Shown piece after piece: positions 1 through 8,348 of a stretch of 50,708 nucleotides of DNA. Each line of letters begins with the position of its first letter. The stretch's first letter is position 1. The notes beneath the pieces are model-generated. The model saw only the letters and a program-made list of their open reading frames with translations, was not told where the DNA came from and did no database searches. The position numbers were made by a program, and so were the translations under genes. The stretch comes from Enterobacteriaceae bacterium UBA7338 (GTDB taxonomy: Bacteria > Pseudomonadota > Gammaproteobacteria > Enterobacterales > Enterobacteriaceae). Location: contig DKPJ01000006.1 of the NCBI GenBank assembly GCA_002480085.1, forward strand, positions 200,741 through 251,448, in the 5' to 3' direction.

Positions 1-2
1 TT

Positions 3-79
<77 letters not shown>

Positions 80-130
80 AATGCGGGGCGCATCTTACTG
101 CTGACAACCCCAACCGTCAATCCCTTATTG

Positions 131-163
131 TAAAAAAGCCATTCGATCGGTGAGAAACTCACC
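131..163 (-). terminator. Possible terminator after eptB
   Basis: Just downstream of eptB on the minus strand is a 6-bp hairpin, GGTGAG-TTT-CTCACC (149-163), followed about a dozen bases later by a run of T (A-run at 132-137 on the plus strand). The distance between stem and T-run is longer than in a standard intrinsic terminator, so this is only a candidate. Confidence 0.35.
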
Positions 164-170
164 ATGTGAT

Positions 171-1859
171 CTAGTTGGCTTTTGCGACCTTGTCCGGCAG
201 ACGGCACCAGTTGTTATTCTGGTTAATCCCACCGTTCGGCGAGGTGTAGCCCAGACAGCCCATGATGGTGTCATACAGCTCAACGTGGCGGCGCGGTACC
301 TTCATATCCGCTTCCCGCTTGAGCTGAGCAAACATCTTCGCTTTCTCCGGGTTTTCCAGGTATTTGTCAGACATCCATACCATCATCGGCACGCGGAACT
401 GCTCCGGCGGCGCCATGTTGCGCGGCGTACCGTGCAGGTGCTCATGCTCGTTGATCGACTCACCGTGGTCGGCCGCGTAGAAGACTATCGCCTTCTTATC
501 CCGTACCTGATCGATAACCTTGGTAATAAAGCTATCGACGTAGGTCACCGAGTTGTCATAGGCGTTGATTAGCTCCTGCTTGCTGCACTCCTTATCAATA
601 CCTACACACTCCGGGGTCCACTGCGCATAGCTGCGCGGATAGCGCTGCACATAGTTGTAGTGCGACCCTTTGGTGTGCAGCACAATAAGATGCTTACCGC
701 TGGGCGTGTTATCCAGCGCGATGCGGGTCTCATCCAGCAGCAGCATATCGTCAACGTGCTTGCCCCGGTTGCGCGGCTCAGCGCCAATCTGCTCGCGGTA
801 GCTGATATTGTCCGCCATGGTGTTGCTGTAAAACCACATCTCACTCTGCATCGCATAGAGATCCGAGGCGAAACCGAGCTGCTTAAGCACCGCAAAGATA
901 TTCTGCTCCTTCAGGGTACGCTGCGGATTCTCATCCGCTCCGCCCTGCCGCACAAACATACAGCGCAGCGAGAGCTTGGTTGCCGTGTCGCAGGAGTAGC
1001 CGCGGAACGCCGCCAGGTTCTTCTCCTGGGCAAGCTTAGGCGTGGTGTTACGCTCATAGCCAAAGATGCCCATATGATCCCAACGGGTGGTCTCGCCGAT
1101 GATAAAGATCACGGTGGTATCATCCAGGTCCTTAGGCGGCACGTAGGTAAACTTCGTCGCCGGGTTCATCAGCGACTTATTGTCGGAAGACTCATCCACC
1201 TGTGCCCAGGCGTAAAGCCCCAGCGCCGAAAGCCAGTTGGAGGGCAGGTAGGAGTTCGCCACCACGCCGCCGTAGCTTGGCATATCAACCCCGGTGCTGC
1301 GCTCAACCTTCTTCTGCTGAATATCCATCAGGCGGATTGGCCCCCATACCATCAGCCCGGCCAGCACCACCAGCGTCACGCTGCGCAGGCGCTGTCCCGG
1401 CGTGCGCAGCTGGCGTAGCAGCGTGTAGCGGCAGCGGTTGCTCCAGATAAAGAGCAGCGGCAGCGCGCTGACCGCAACCAGCCAGATCACAAAGTGCAGG
1501 CCAACCACCTCTTTCGAGAGATCGATATCCGTAGTCATCACCGAGGCAATAATGCCGTAGCCAATCACCACGTTCAGGAAGGTCATGTAGTAGCTGGCCC
1601 CGGCGGAGAAGAGCACCAGCAGGGTGGCCAGCACGCGCCAGACGCGACGGCCAAAGAGAGAAAGCACCCGCAGTAAAAAGAAGGTGATCAGTACCGTGCC
1701 GAACAGCTCAATGGCCACGGCACAGGCTTTTGAAAAGGTAAAATCTTGCGCATAGCTGTCGAAGCGGCGAAAAAAGACGGCGCAGTTCATAAACAGGCCG
1801 ATGTATAACGCCAGCAGGAAGCTAAGCCTCTGCTGCGTCATGATTTTGATATATCTCAT
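171..1859 (-). CDS. eptB: Kdo2-lipid A phosphoethanolamine 7''-transferase EptB
   Basis: The 562-residue product is nearly identical in length and sequence to E. coli EptB (563 aa). It transfers phosphoethanolamine from phosphatidylethanolamine to the outer Kdo sugar of lipopolysaccharide, at the periplasmic face of the inner membrane. The N-terminal third holds about five membrane segments. The C-terminal periplasmic half is an alkaline-phosphatase-fold domain, with the family motifs FIIGETTRWDHMG, YSCDTATKLSLRC (probable Thr nucleophile and disulfide cysteines) and ADHGES (metal ligands). The start MRYIK aligns with E. coli. In E. coli the gene is SigmaE-dependent and repressed by the sRNA MgrR; I see no clear SigmaE promoter here. 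An ohr gene lies upstream instead of yhjX. Confidence 0.97.
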   Translation of the reverse strand: MRYIKIMTQQRLSFLLALYIGLFMNCAVFFRRFDSYAQDFTFSKACAVAIELFGTVLITFFLLRVLSLFGRRVWRVLATLLVLFSAGASYYMTFLNVVIGYGIIASVMTTDIDLSKEVVGLHFVIWLVAVSALPLLFIWSNRCRYTLLRQLRTPGQRLRSVTLVVLAGLMVWGPIRLMDIQQKKVERSTGVDMPSYGGVVANSYLPSNWLSALGLYAWAQVDESSDNKSLMNPATKFTYVPPKDLDDTTVIFIIGETTRWDHMGIFGYERNTTPKLAQEKNLAAFRGYSCDTATKLSLRCMFVRQGGADENPQRTLKEQNIFAVLKQLGFASDLYAMQSEMWFYSNTMADNISYREQIGAEPRNRGKHVDDMLLLDETRIALDNTPSGKHLIVLHTKGSHYNYVQRYPRSYAQWTPECVGIDKECSKQELINAYDNSVTYVDSFITKVIDQVRDKKAIVFYAADHGESINEHEHLHGTPRNMAPPEQFRVPMMVWMSDKYLENPEKAKMFAQLKREADMKVPRRHVELYDTIMGCLGYTSPNGGINQNNNWCRLPDKVAKAN

Positions 1860-2017
1860 GCAAGCTGCCCTGTAAAAAGGGAATCAATAAAAGCACCCGC
1901 ATACTGTGTCTTTCACCAGCAGGCAGGTTAATAGAGTGCGAATGAAGTCAGAATCGGAAACTTCTAAAGCGCGGCATAGTAGACCACAAGGCTTCAAAAA
2001 AGTGTCATGGGGAATGT

Positions 2018-2053
2018 GATCCGGTCAGATATTTACAAAAATATGACCGGATC
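2018..2053 (-). other. Strong hairpin between ohr and eptB
   Basis: GATCCGGTCA (2018-2027) and TGACCGGATC (2044-2053) form a perfect 10-bp inverted repeat. The inner TATTT/AAATA can extend the stem around a TTGT loop with a two-base bulge. It lies 20 bases downstream of the ohr stop on the minus strand. There is no adjacent T-run (a TTTTTT occurs about 20 bases further on), so it may be an imperfect terminator or an mRNA-stabilising stem. Confidence 0.6.
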
Positions 2054-2072
2054 GGATCGGGCAGAAAAGAGA

Positions 2073-2504
2073 TTAAGAGGTGATAACGTTCAGGGTAACG
2101 TCAATGTTGTCGCGGGTGGCGTTAGAGTAAGGGCAGACAACGTGCGCTTTTTGCACCAGCTCTTCTGCTTCCTGGCGATCCATCCCCGGCAGATGAATAT
2201 CCAGCTGGGCTTCGATGCCAAAGCCGGTGGGGATCGGACCGATACCTACCTGCCCCTCTATATAGGCATCCTGCGGAATTTTCTTCTGCTCTTGCGAGGC
2301 GACGTGCTTCAGCGCCCCCAGGAAGCAGGCCGAGTAGCCTGCGGCAAACAGCTGCTCCGGGTTGGTCGCTTCACCGCCTGCTCCGCCCATCTCTTTGGGA
2401 ACGCCAAGTTTGATATCCAGTACGCCATCAGACGAGACGGCGCGGCCATCACGGCCGCCGGTTGCTTTTGCTTTCGCGCGATAAACCACTTTTTCTAAAG
2501 ACAT
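2073..2504 (-). CDS. ohr: Organic hydroperoxide reductase, Ohr/OsmC family
   Basis: This 143-residue protein has the size and motifs of the Ohr branch of the Ohr/OsmC family. These cytoplasmic thiol peroxidases reduce fatty-acid and other organic hydroperoxides using lipoylated partners. The peroxidatic Cys60 lies in GYSACFLGAL and the resolving Cys124 in VVCPYSNATR. The conserved early Arg (GRDGRA, residues 17-22) and Glu50 region (TNPEQLF) are present. A good ribosome site (AAAAAGGAGT) precedes the ATG. No MarR-type OhrR regulator gene is adjacent. E. coli K-12 lacks ohr between eptB and yhjX, so this is an accessory insertion relative to that backbone. Exact in vivo substrates cannot be read from sequence. 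Confidence 0.93.
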   Translation of the reverse strand: MSLEKVVYRAKAKATGGRDGRAVSSDGVLDIKLGVPKEMGGAGGEATNPEQLFAAGYSACFLGALKHVASQEQKKIPQDAYIEGQVGIGPIPTGFGIEAQLDIHLPGMDRQEAEELVQKAHVVCPYSNATRDNIDVTLNVITS

Positions 2505-2589
2505 AGGGTGACTCCTTTTTGTTGGAAGCGCTAATCACTAAAGATAGTCGCTGTCACCCGTCCTGGTAGCTTTACCGCACGAAAAGCCG

Positions 2590-3792
2590 TCAGGCGTGCG
2601 CCTGTTTGTACACTTTGCTCTGCGGCTGGCGGATGGTGGTGGAGAGCGCCAGGGAGAGGATCAGCAGGGCAAAAATCACGCAGAAGGTGACGTAGAAGCC
2701 GCCGAACAGCGAGGCGATAATCGAGCCGCAGATGCTGCCGATACCGAAGCCTAAGTAGATCACGCCGTAGTTTTTCGCCAGGTTGTTCAGGCCAAAGAAC
2801 TCGCTCACCAGCGACGGGAATACGGTGATGGTGCCGCCGAAGTTAAAGGCGACGCAGGCGATAGCCGCGAAGAAAGTTACCGCATTGAGCGGAGCAAACA
2901 GCAGCGCGGCCATCCCCACCAGCGACACCACCTGGCCGAGAGTGATCACACGGATACGGGCGATCTTGTCAGAGAGGATGCCCAGCACCAGACGGCCCGT
3001 CAGGTTAGCGATAGCAATCACCGTTACCGCGTTGGCTGCGGTAGCCATATCCAGATGCACCATGCCCTGGGCAATATCTTTCGCCACGCCAATAACGTAC
3101 AGGCCGCTCATGCAGGCGGTCAGGAACATCACCGCCAGCATCCAGTACTGCGGTTTGCGCATCGACTGGGCCAGGGTGAAGTCGTTTTCGACTACGCCGT
3201 TGGTCATCGTCACTTTCTGCTGCGGGGCATCTTTCATCAGCGTCGCGCCGAACAGGATCATCCCCATCACAATCGCGCCCCAGATCATAAAGGTGCTCTC
3301 CAGGCCCACGGTCGCCAGCAGATGGCTGTCGATAAACTTAAAGCCGAGGCTGCCAAGGCCGTAGGAGCCAATGGCGAAGGCTGAGATCAGCCCCTTACGC
3401 TCCGGGAAGTATTTAACGCAGTTGGAGAGCGTCAGCAGGTAACCTGCGCCGTCGGCCAGGCCGACCAGCACGCCCGCGCTCAGCCAGAGCATCATCAGGT
3501 TGTTTGCATGCGCGGTGAGCATCAAGCCAACGCCAAGCAGGACGCCGGATGCCATCGTGACGCGCTTAACGCCAAAGCGCTCCTGCAGCTTCCCGGCCAC
3601 CGACGAGGAGATCGCCAGGCCCAGGCTGAGCAGACCGAAGGAGAAGGCGACCTGGCTTACCGGCTCATTGAGCTTTTCTGCCAGCGCGCTGTTAAACAGG
3701 CTCCATGTGTAGACCGATCCTAAAGCAAACTGGGTGATGATGGTGCCGACCAGGGTTAGCCAGCGGGTGCGATTTGCGGTTGATGTGTTCAT
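2590..3792 (-). CDS. yhjX: MFS transporter YhjX (pyruvate-responsive)
   Basis: The 400-residue protein has twelve predicted membrane helices and closely matches E. coli YhjX (402 aa), an oxalate/formate-antiporter-like MFS member. Its E. coli homologue is strongly induced by pyruvate through the YpdA/YpdB (PyrSR) two-component system. I chose the ATG at 3790-3792 (MNTSTANRTRWLT) because it aligns with the E. coli start and has AGGAAG at proper spacing; an in-frame upstream ATG at 3981 would add 63 residues unlike the family and would include the operator. Typical MFS motifs such as GKLQERFGVKR and GRLVLGILSDK are visible. The transported substrate is unproven, but pyruvate is the leading candidate. 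Confidence 0.95.
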   Translation of the reverse strand: MNTSTANRTRWLTLVGTIITQFALGSVYTWSLFNSALAEKLNEPVSQVAFSFGLLSLGLAISSSVAGKLQERFGVKRVTMASGVLLGVGLMLTAHANNLMMLWLSAGVLVGLADGAGYLLTLSNCVKYFPERKGLISAFAIGSYGLGSLGFKFIDSHLLATVGLESTFMIWGAIVMGMILFGATLMKDAPQQKVTMTNGVVENDFTLAQSMRKPQYWMLAVMFLTACMSGLYVIGVAKDIAQGMVHLDMATAANAVTVIAIANLTGRLVLGILSDKIARIRVITLGQVVSLVGMAALLFAPLNAVTFFAAIACVAFNFGGTITVFPSLVSEFFGLNNLAKNYGVIYLGFGIGSICGSIIASLFGGFYVTFCVIFALLILSLALSTTIRQPQSKVYKQAHA

Positions 3793-3875
3793 GGCAGTCT
3801 TCCTGCATAAGGAAATTAAGAAATTCTCTGCCGTCAACGATAGCGAAGCGCATTTCATGCCGGGTGAAAAAAGGC

Positions 3876-3906
3876 ATGAAATGCAGCGAGAAGGGAATGA
3901 AATGCC
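3876..3906 (-). promoter_or_regulatory. YpdB (PyrR) binding box of yhjX
   Basis: On the minus strand the sequence reads GGCATTTCAT-N11-TGCATTTCAT (3897-3906 and 3876-3885, exactly 11 bases between). This is the published YpdB motif GGCATTTCAT-N11-GGCATTTCAT with one mismatch. It sits about 85-115 bases upstream of the chosen yhjX start. A further degenerate half-site (GCCATTCATTC on the minus strand) lies near 3915-3925, and an oppositely oriented copy, CATTTCATGCC, at 3851-3861. Confidence 0.88.
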
Positions 3907-4036
3907 TTGGAGAGGGAATGAATGGCAGCGCCTTTTTTTGTCGCTGCGTTTTTTACAGGGTAAGTTAGTGCGTACTATCAATACCAGGCGCGCCAGCCAT
4001 GTAGTCTAAATGTTACTCAGTTGTTTAAAACAGGCG

Positions 4037-4732
4037 CTAGAATCGCGCGCTCACGCCCATGCTGTAGAGATAGTTTTGCCCGGTCACGTCGTTCTCCGAC
4101 TGCGACATAGAGGCATAGGCCGCAAGGTGCGGATTGAGCAGCATATCCGCGCCAAAAGTAACGTCCATCCAGTTGCCATACTGGCTGGAGGCAGAGAGGC
4201 GATTGAGACCCGACTGGCTCTTCCACAGGTTCTCGCCAAACTGCTGGTTATAGCTGATTTGCGCCCACGATCGCAGATCGCCAAAGCGGCTGTCTACCCG
4301 CCAGCCCACGGAGCTGACGCTGGCATGCCACAGCGGATCGCTAAACTGCAAATTGGCCGGACCGTCACCAAATTCGTTAAACATCGTCGAGGCGGAGCTG
4401 TCGTAATGCCAGACGGCCACCGGCCCGGTGGTCATGCTGTAGGCCAGTGGAAAATTCCACCCTACGCTCATCGTACTTGTCGCGTCGAGTGGGTTATCAT
4501 CGGGCAGGTTAAAGGTTGCACCGGGCAGGTTTTGCCCTGACCGGATGCGCTCCTCCAGAATATCGTCATAGCGTGGTTGGTGATCGCTATCCCATGTATA
4601 GCGATCGGTCGTATTACTTTGCGGGTCGGTCACGATATATTCCTGCTGCCAGGCCTGCGCCGTGTGACAAAAAAACAGGCAAACAGACGCTAACGCCAGG
4701 CGGCGGCCACTGAATTTTTTATTGTTCATCAA
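4037..4732 (-). CDS. yhjY: Autotransporter-barrel-like outer membrane protein YhjY
   Basis: The 231-residue protein begins with a signal peptide (hydrophobic LALASVCLFFCHTAQA, cleavage probably before WQQEY). It ends in alternating beta-strand sequence with a terminal Phe (SMGVSARF), typical of outer-membrane barrels. Length and position next to tag match E. coli YhjY, annotated as an autotransporter-domain, lipase-related protein. There is no obvious passenger with a GDSL lipase motif, so the enzyme label is doubtful. It is divergent from tag and upstream of yhjX on the same strand. Function is unknown. Confidence 0.85.
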   Translation of the reverse strand: MMNNKKFSGRRLALASVCLFFCHTAQAWQQEYIVTDPQSNTTDRYTWDSDHQPRYDDILEERIRSGQNLPGATFNLPDDNPLDATSTMSVGWNFPLAYSMTTGPVAVWHYDSSASTMFNEFGDGPANLQFSDPLWHASVSSVGWRVDSRFGDLRSWAQISYNQQFGENLWKSQSGLNRLSASSQYGNWMDVTFGADMLLNPHLAAYASMSQSENDVTGQNYLYSMGVSARF

Positions 4733-4881
4733 TGCGACTCCAGGAGAGAGCCGAATTCGGCATTATTGTTATCGTTCTTGGTGGGCTTAAAACCCTGTAT
4801 TAAATATTGTCTCTTTACCAGGCACGTCAAGCCAGCGGCAGTGATTTCTTTTGTGACTCATAGCAACAAAGGGAGAAGAAA

Positions 4882-5463
4882 ATGCAACGTTGTGGCTGGG
4901 TCAGTCAGGACCCGTTGTACATTGACTATCACGACAGGGAGTGGGGCGTTGCGCAGACCGACGGCCAGAAGCTGTTTGAGATGATCTGCCTTGAAGGCCA
5001 GCAGGCCGGACTATCCTGGATCACGGTGCTGAAAAAGCGAGAAAACTACCGCCGCTGCTTCCACCATTTCGATCCGCAGCGCGTGGCCGCGATGCAGGAG
5101 GAGGACGTTGAGCGCCTGATGCTGGACGCGGGCATCATCCGCCACCGGGGGAAGATCCAGGCCATTATCGGCAACGCTCGCGCTTACCTGGCGATGGCGG
5201 AGAGCGGCGAGTCCTTTAGCGAATTTGTCTGGTCCTTTGCCAGTAGCCCGCCGCGGATCACCCAGGCGGCGACCCTGAGCGAGATCCCCACCTCAACTCC
5301 TGAGTCAGATGCTCTGTCAAAAGCGCTGAAGAAGCGCGGCTTTAAGTTTGTCGGCACCACCATCTGCTACTCGTTTATGCAGGCCTGCGGCCTGGTCAAC
5401 GATCATATTACCGGCTGTTTCTGCCATCCAGGAGGCGAGGATGATCCACGAATGGCATCGTAA
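4882..5463 (+). CDS. tag: DNA-3-methyladenine glycosylase I (Tag)
   Basis: Tag excises 3-methyladenine from alkylated DNA, starting base excision repair. The 193-residue product keeps the zinc ligands known from E. coli Tag: Cys4, His17, His175 and Cys179. It also keeps the core sequence MICLEGQQAGLSWITVLKKR and the RHRGKI and ALKKRGFKFVGTT segments. It is six residues longer than the E. coli protein because of a divergent C-terminal tail (GGEDDPRMAS) that runs into yiaC. The ribosome site AGGGAGAAGAAA precedes the ATG. It overlaps yiaC by 23 bases, which suggests translational coupling. Confidence 0.97.
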   Translation: MQRCGWVSQDPLYIDYHDREWGVAQTDGQKLFEMICLEGQQAGLSWITVLKKRENYRRCFHHFDPQRVAAMQEEDVERLMLDAGIIRHRGKIQAIIGNARAYLAMAESGESFSEFVWSFASSPPRITQAATLSEIPTSTPESDALSKALKKRGFKFVGTTICYSFMQACGLVNDHITGCFCHPGGEDDPRMAS

Positions 5464-5881
5464 AGATAGCGCCCCACTGCTGCGGCTGTGGCTGGAGAGC
5501 ACCACCTTTGCCCACCCCTTTATTCGGGAGAGCTACTGGCAGGAGAGTACCGCCATGGTGCGGGATGTCTACCTCGCTAACGCCACTACCTGGGTGTGGG
5601 AGGAGCAGGAGACGCTACAGGGATTTGTCAGCGTGATGGATGCGCGCTTTGTCGGCGCGCTCTTTGTACGCCCTGCCGCCATCGGCAGGGGTATTGGTCG
5701 GGCGCTGCTGGAGCACGTTATGCAACGCCACCCCCAGCTGAGCCTGGAGGTGTACCAGAAGAACACCCGGGCGGTGCACTTCTACCATGCCTGCGGGTTC
5801 CGCATTGAGGATTGCGCATGGCAGGATGAAACGCAGCATCCGACGTGGATCATGAGCTGGCAGGCGGATCAAACGCCGTAA
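5441..5881 (+). CDS. yiaC: GNAT N-acetyltransferase YiaC
   Basis: The 146-residue GNAT-fold protein matches E. coli YiaC in length and sequence, including LWLESTT, WVWEE, a VRPAAIGRGIGRALL acetyl-CoA loop (Q/RxxGxG/A type) and LEVYQKNTRAVHFY. E. coli YiaC has been reported as a protein lysine acetyltransferase. I chose the ATG at 5441 because AGGAGGCGAGG lies just upstream within the end of tag and the start aligns with E. coli; a longer reading from 5348 is only tag sequence in another frame. The last 32 bases overlap the 3' end of bisC on the opposite strand. Confidence 0.95.
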   Translation: MIHEWHRKDSAPLLRLWLESTTFAHPFIRESYWQESTAMVRDVYLANATTWVWEEQETLQGFVSVMDARFVGALFVRPAAIGRGIGRALLEHVMQRHPQLSLEVYQKNTRAVHFYHACGFRIEDCAWQDETQHPTWIMSWQADQTP

Positions 5882-8180
5882 GCGTCAGCGCAGGGCCGGT
5901 GTACTTCTCTACCCATGCCAGGGCGGTATTGCCTGCGCAGCCGTTGCCCAGCCGCGAGGTGGGGAGATCTCTGGTCAGCACGTTGACCGCGCCGTTTTTA
6001 CAGATGCCCCCCGCCGCCGGGTCGAGATCCGGCCAGCCGCCTTCATGAATGCAGATCACCCCTGGACGGATGCCCTCCGTGACCACCGCACCCGCCAGCA
6101 CCTGCCCGCGTCCGTTCCAGACGCGTACCACGTCGCCCGCCACAATCCCACGCGCCTGCGCATCCTGCGGATGCAGGGTGATAGGCTCACGCCCGGCAAC
6201 CGCGTAGCGCTCGCGCAGTTCGCTGTAGCTCAGCTGGCTGTGCAGACGGTGCGCCGGATGGGCCGAGAGCACCTGCAGCTGTCCGGATTCCGCGTTGCCG
6301 TGCCACTCCACCGGCGCAAGCCACATGGGGTGCGGCGGGCAGTCGGCGTAGCCGTATCCGGCGATGCGCTTTGAGTAGATCTCGATTTTGCCGCTGTCGG
6401 TTTTCAGCGGATTCGCCTGCGGATCGCGACGGAAGTCGGCAAAACGCACGAAGCGCGCGTTCTGCTCGCTCTCCGGCATCTCAATCAGCTGGTTCGCTTC
6501 CCAGAACTCCGTAAACGGCGGTAGGGTCACGCCCTGGCTTGCGCCGCGCTGGCCGGCAATTTCATAGAAGGTTTGCAGCCACTGCAGATCGGTTTTGCCC
6601 TCGGTAAAGCGCTCCCGGCCCCCCTCTTCCCAGCGTTCGCTCAGGTCGGCGAAGATCTCGAGATCGTCCCGGGCTTCGTCCTGCGGAGCAACTACCTGCT
6701 TCATCGGCACCAGATGCTGGTTGCTGTAGTCGCCGGTCATGGTGAGATCGTTACGCTCAAAGGAGGTGGTGGCAGGCAGGACGATATCCGCATGCTTCGC
6801 CGCTGCGGTCCAGTAGCATTCGGAGATCACCACCAGCTCCGGCTTCTGCCAGGCGCGGATCAGCCGGTTGGTATCCTGATGATGGGTAAAGTTTGCGCCA
6901 CCCGCCCACCAGACAAAGCGAATGTCCGGGAAGTGCCTGTCCATGCCGTTATGCTGGTACGCGCCGCCGGGGTTTTCCAGCGCCTCGACGATACGCGCCA
7001 CCGGGATCTTATCGACCGCATCGACGCCGCCCTGCACACTGCCCTGCATCGAGGCCAGCACCGCCGCCCGCCGCGTTGGGTTGCCGCCGTTAGCAAAGTG
7101 GTAGGAGAGACCAAAGCCGCCGCCCGGGGTGCCGATCTGCCCCAGCATTGCCGCCAGGGTCACCAGCATCCAGTGCTTCTGCTCGCCATACTGCTGGCGC
7201 TGCATCCCCCAGCCGGACATCAGCATGGTGGTGTTTTCATGGAACAGCTGCGCCAGCTCGCGAATTTTCTCCGCCTCGATGCCGCAGATGGCTGCCGCCC
7301 ACTCGGCGGTTTTCGCTACGCCATCGCTCTCGCCGCTCAGGTAGGCGGCAAATACCTCATACCCTTCGGTGCAGCGCGCCAGGAAGTCGTTATCCTGCCA
7401 GCCATTCTCCAGCAGCGTATGGGCGATGCCGAGCATCAGCGCCACGTCAGTGCCCATGTGCGGGGCGATCCACTCCATGCTGTCGCCGAAGAAGTCCACC
7501 GTCTCCGATCGCATGGGATCGATGCAGATCAGCCGTTTGCCGCTGCGGCGCAGCCGATCAAAGAAGGCGATGCCCTGCTCATCCGACGCGTTCCAGGCAA
7601 TTTTCAGGGTGTTGAGCGGGTTGGCACTCCAGAGCACCACCACCTCGCTGTGCTCCAGCACCAGCGGCCAGCTGGTCTGCTGCTGGTAAACCTCGTTGCC
7701 ACCCACCACATAAGGCATGATCGCCTGCGCCGCGCCGGTAGAGTAATCCCCCAGATGGCCGGTATAGCCGCCCGCGATGCTCATATAGCGCTGGAGCAGC
7801 GTCGCCGCCTTGTGCAGCACGCCGTTGGATCGCCAGCCGTAGGAGCCGGCAAAAATAGATGACGGACCGTAGCTGTCGCGAATGCGCTTATGCTGGGCGT
7901 GGATCAGATCCAGCGCCTCGTCCCAGCTAACGCGGACAAACTCATCCTGGCCGCGAACGCCCTGCGGGTTATCCGGCGAGGCGAGAAAGCCTTTGCGCAC
8001 CATGGGAAAACGCACCCGGGTCTTGCTATGAACCTGGTCGCGCACCGCCGTCTGGAGCGAGTTCGGATGGGAGGTCGGCAGCGCGCCGCGTGAGTTCAAA
8101 ACCTGTACGCCATCGGTTTCAACCAGCATTGGTCCCCAGTGGGCTGCGGTCAGAACCGTTTTAATCGATGTGTTTGCCAA
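5850..8180 (-). CDS. bisC: Biotin sulfoxide reductase BisC (molybdoenzyme)
   Basis: BisC reduces biotin sulfoxide, and in E. coli also methionine S-oxide, using a bis-molybdopterin guanine dinucleotide cofactor in the cytoplasm. The protein has the DMSO-reductase family layout without an N-terminal Fe-S motif or Tat signal. The probable Mo-ligating Ser lies in GSYGWRSNGVLHKA, and the C-terminal dinucleotide-binding domain ends in NGCAGNTALAW. I prefer the TTG start at 8178-8180: it gives MANTSIKTVLTAAHWGP, which aligns with E. coli BisC (777 aa versus 776 here), and GGAGAG lies nine bases upstream. An in-frame ATG at 8234 would add 18 residues but lacks a ribosome site. It overlaps yiaC tail-to-tail by 32 bases. 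Confidence 0.94.
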   Translation of the reverse strand: MANTSIKTVLTAAHWGPMLVETDGVQVLNSRGALPTSHPNSLQTAVRDQVHSKTRVRFPMVRKGFLASPDNPQGVRGQDEFVRVSWDEALDLIHAQHKRIRDSYGPSSIFAGSYGWRSNGVLHKAATLLQRYMSIAGGYTGHLGDYSTGAAQAIMPYVVGGNEVYQQQTSWPLVLEHSEVVVLWSANPLNTLKIAWNASDEQGIAFFDRLRRSGKRLICIDPMRSETVDFFGDSMEWIAPHMGTDVALMLGIAHTLLENGWQDNDFLARCTEGYEVFAAYLSGESDGVAKTAEWAAAICGIEAEKIRELAQLFHENTTMLMSGWGMQRQQYGEQKHWMLVTLAAMLGQIGTPGGGFGLSYHFANGGNPTRRAAVLASMQGSVQGGVDAVDKIPVARIVEALENPGGAYQHNGMDRHFPDIRFVWWAGGANFTHHQDTNRLIRAWQKPELVVISECYWTAAAKHADIVLPATTSFERNDLTMTGDYSNQHLVPMKQVVAPQDEARDDLEIFADLSERWEEGGRERFTEGKTDLQWLQTFYEIAGQRGASQGVTLPPFTEFWEANQLIEMPESEQNARFVRFADFRRDPQANPLKTDSGKIEIYSKRIAGYGYADCPPHPMWLAPVEWHGNAESGQLQVLSAHPAHRLHSQLSYSELRERYAVAGREPITLHPQDAQARGIVAGDVVRVWNGRGQVLAGAVVTEGIRPGVICIHEGGWPDLDPAAGGICKNGAVNVLTRDLPTSRLGNGCAGNTALAWVEKYTGPALTLTAFDPPASS

Positions 8181-8348
8181 AGCGCGTGCTCTCCGGTCGT
8201 AGATGCAGGTGTGATGGTCCTTTATACAGGCCATTCAATGTTATTTACAAAATTCGGATTCTTACCGGAAATTTTCCCCCTATTCAGGCGTCATAATCAA
8301 CTACCACCTTGCAGTGGCTTATAACGAAAACGCATTTAAGGATAAACG

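Noticed and set aside
3055..3384. Antisense frames within yhjX as possible small genes
   Set aside because: They overlap transmembrane segments of a conserved transporter and show only mirror-codon composition.
3793..3981. Long N-terminal extension of YhjX beginning at 3981
   Set aside because: It would translate through the YpdB operator and adds residues unlike any YhjX; the ATG at 3790-3792 has a proper ribosome site.
6573..7862. A 429-codon open frame antisense to bisC
   Set aside because: The opposite strand encodes complete BisC with all expected motifs; the antisense product has no family features or ribosome site.
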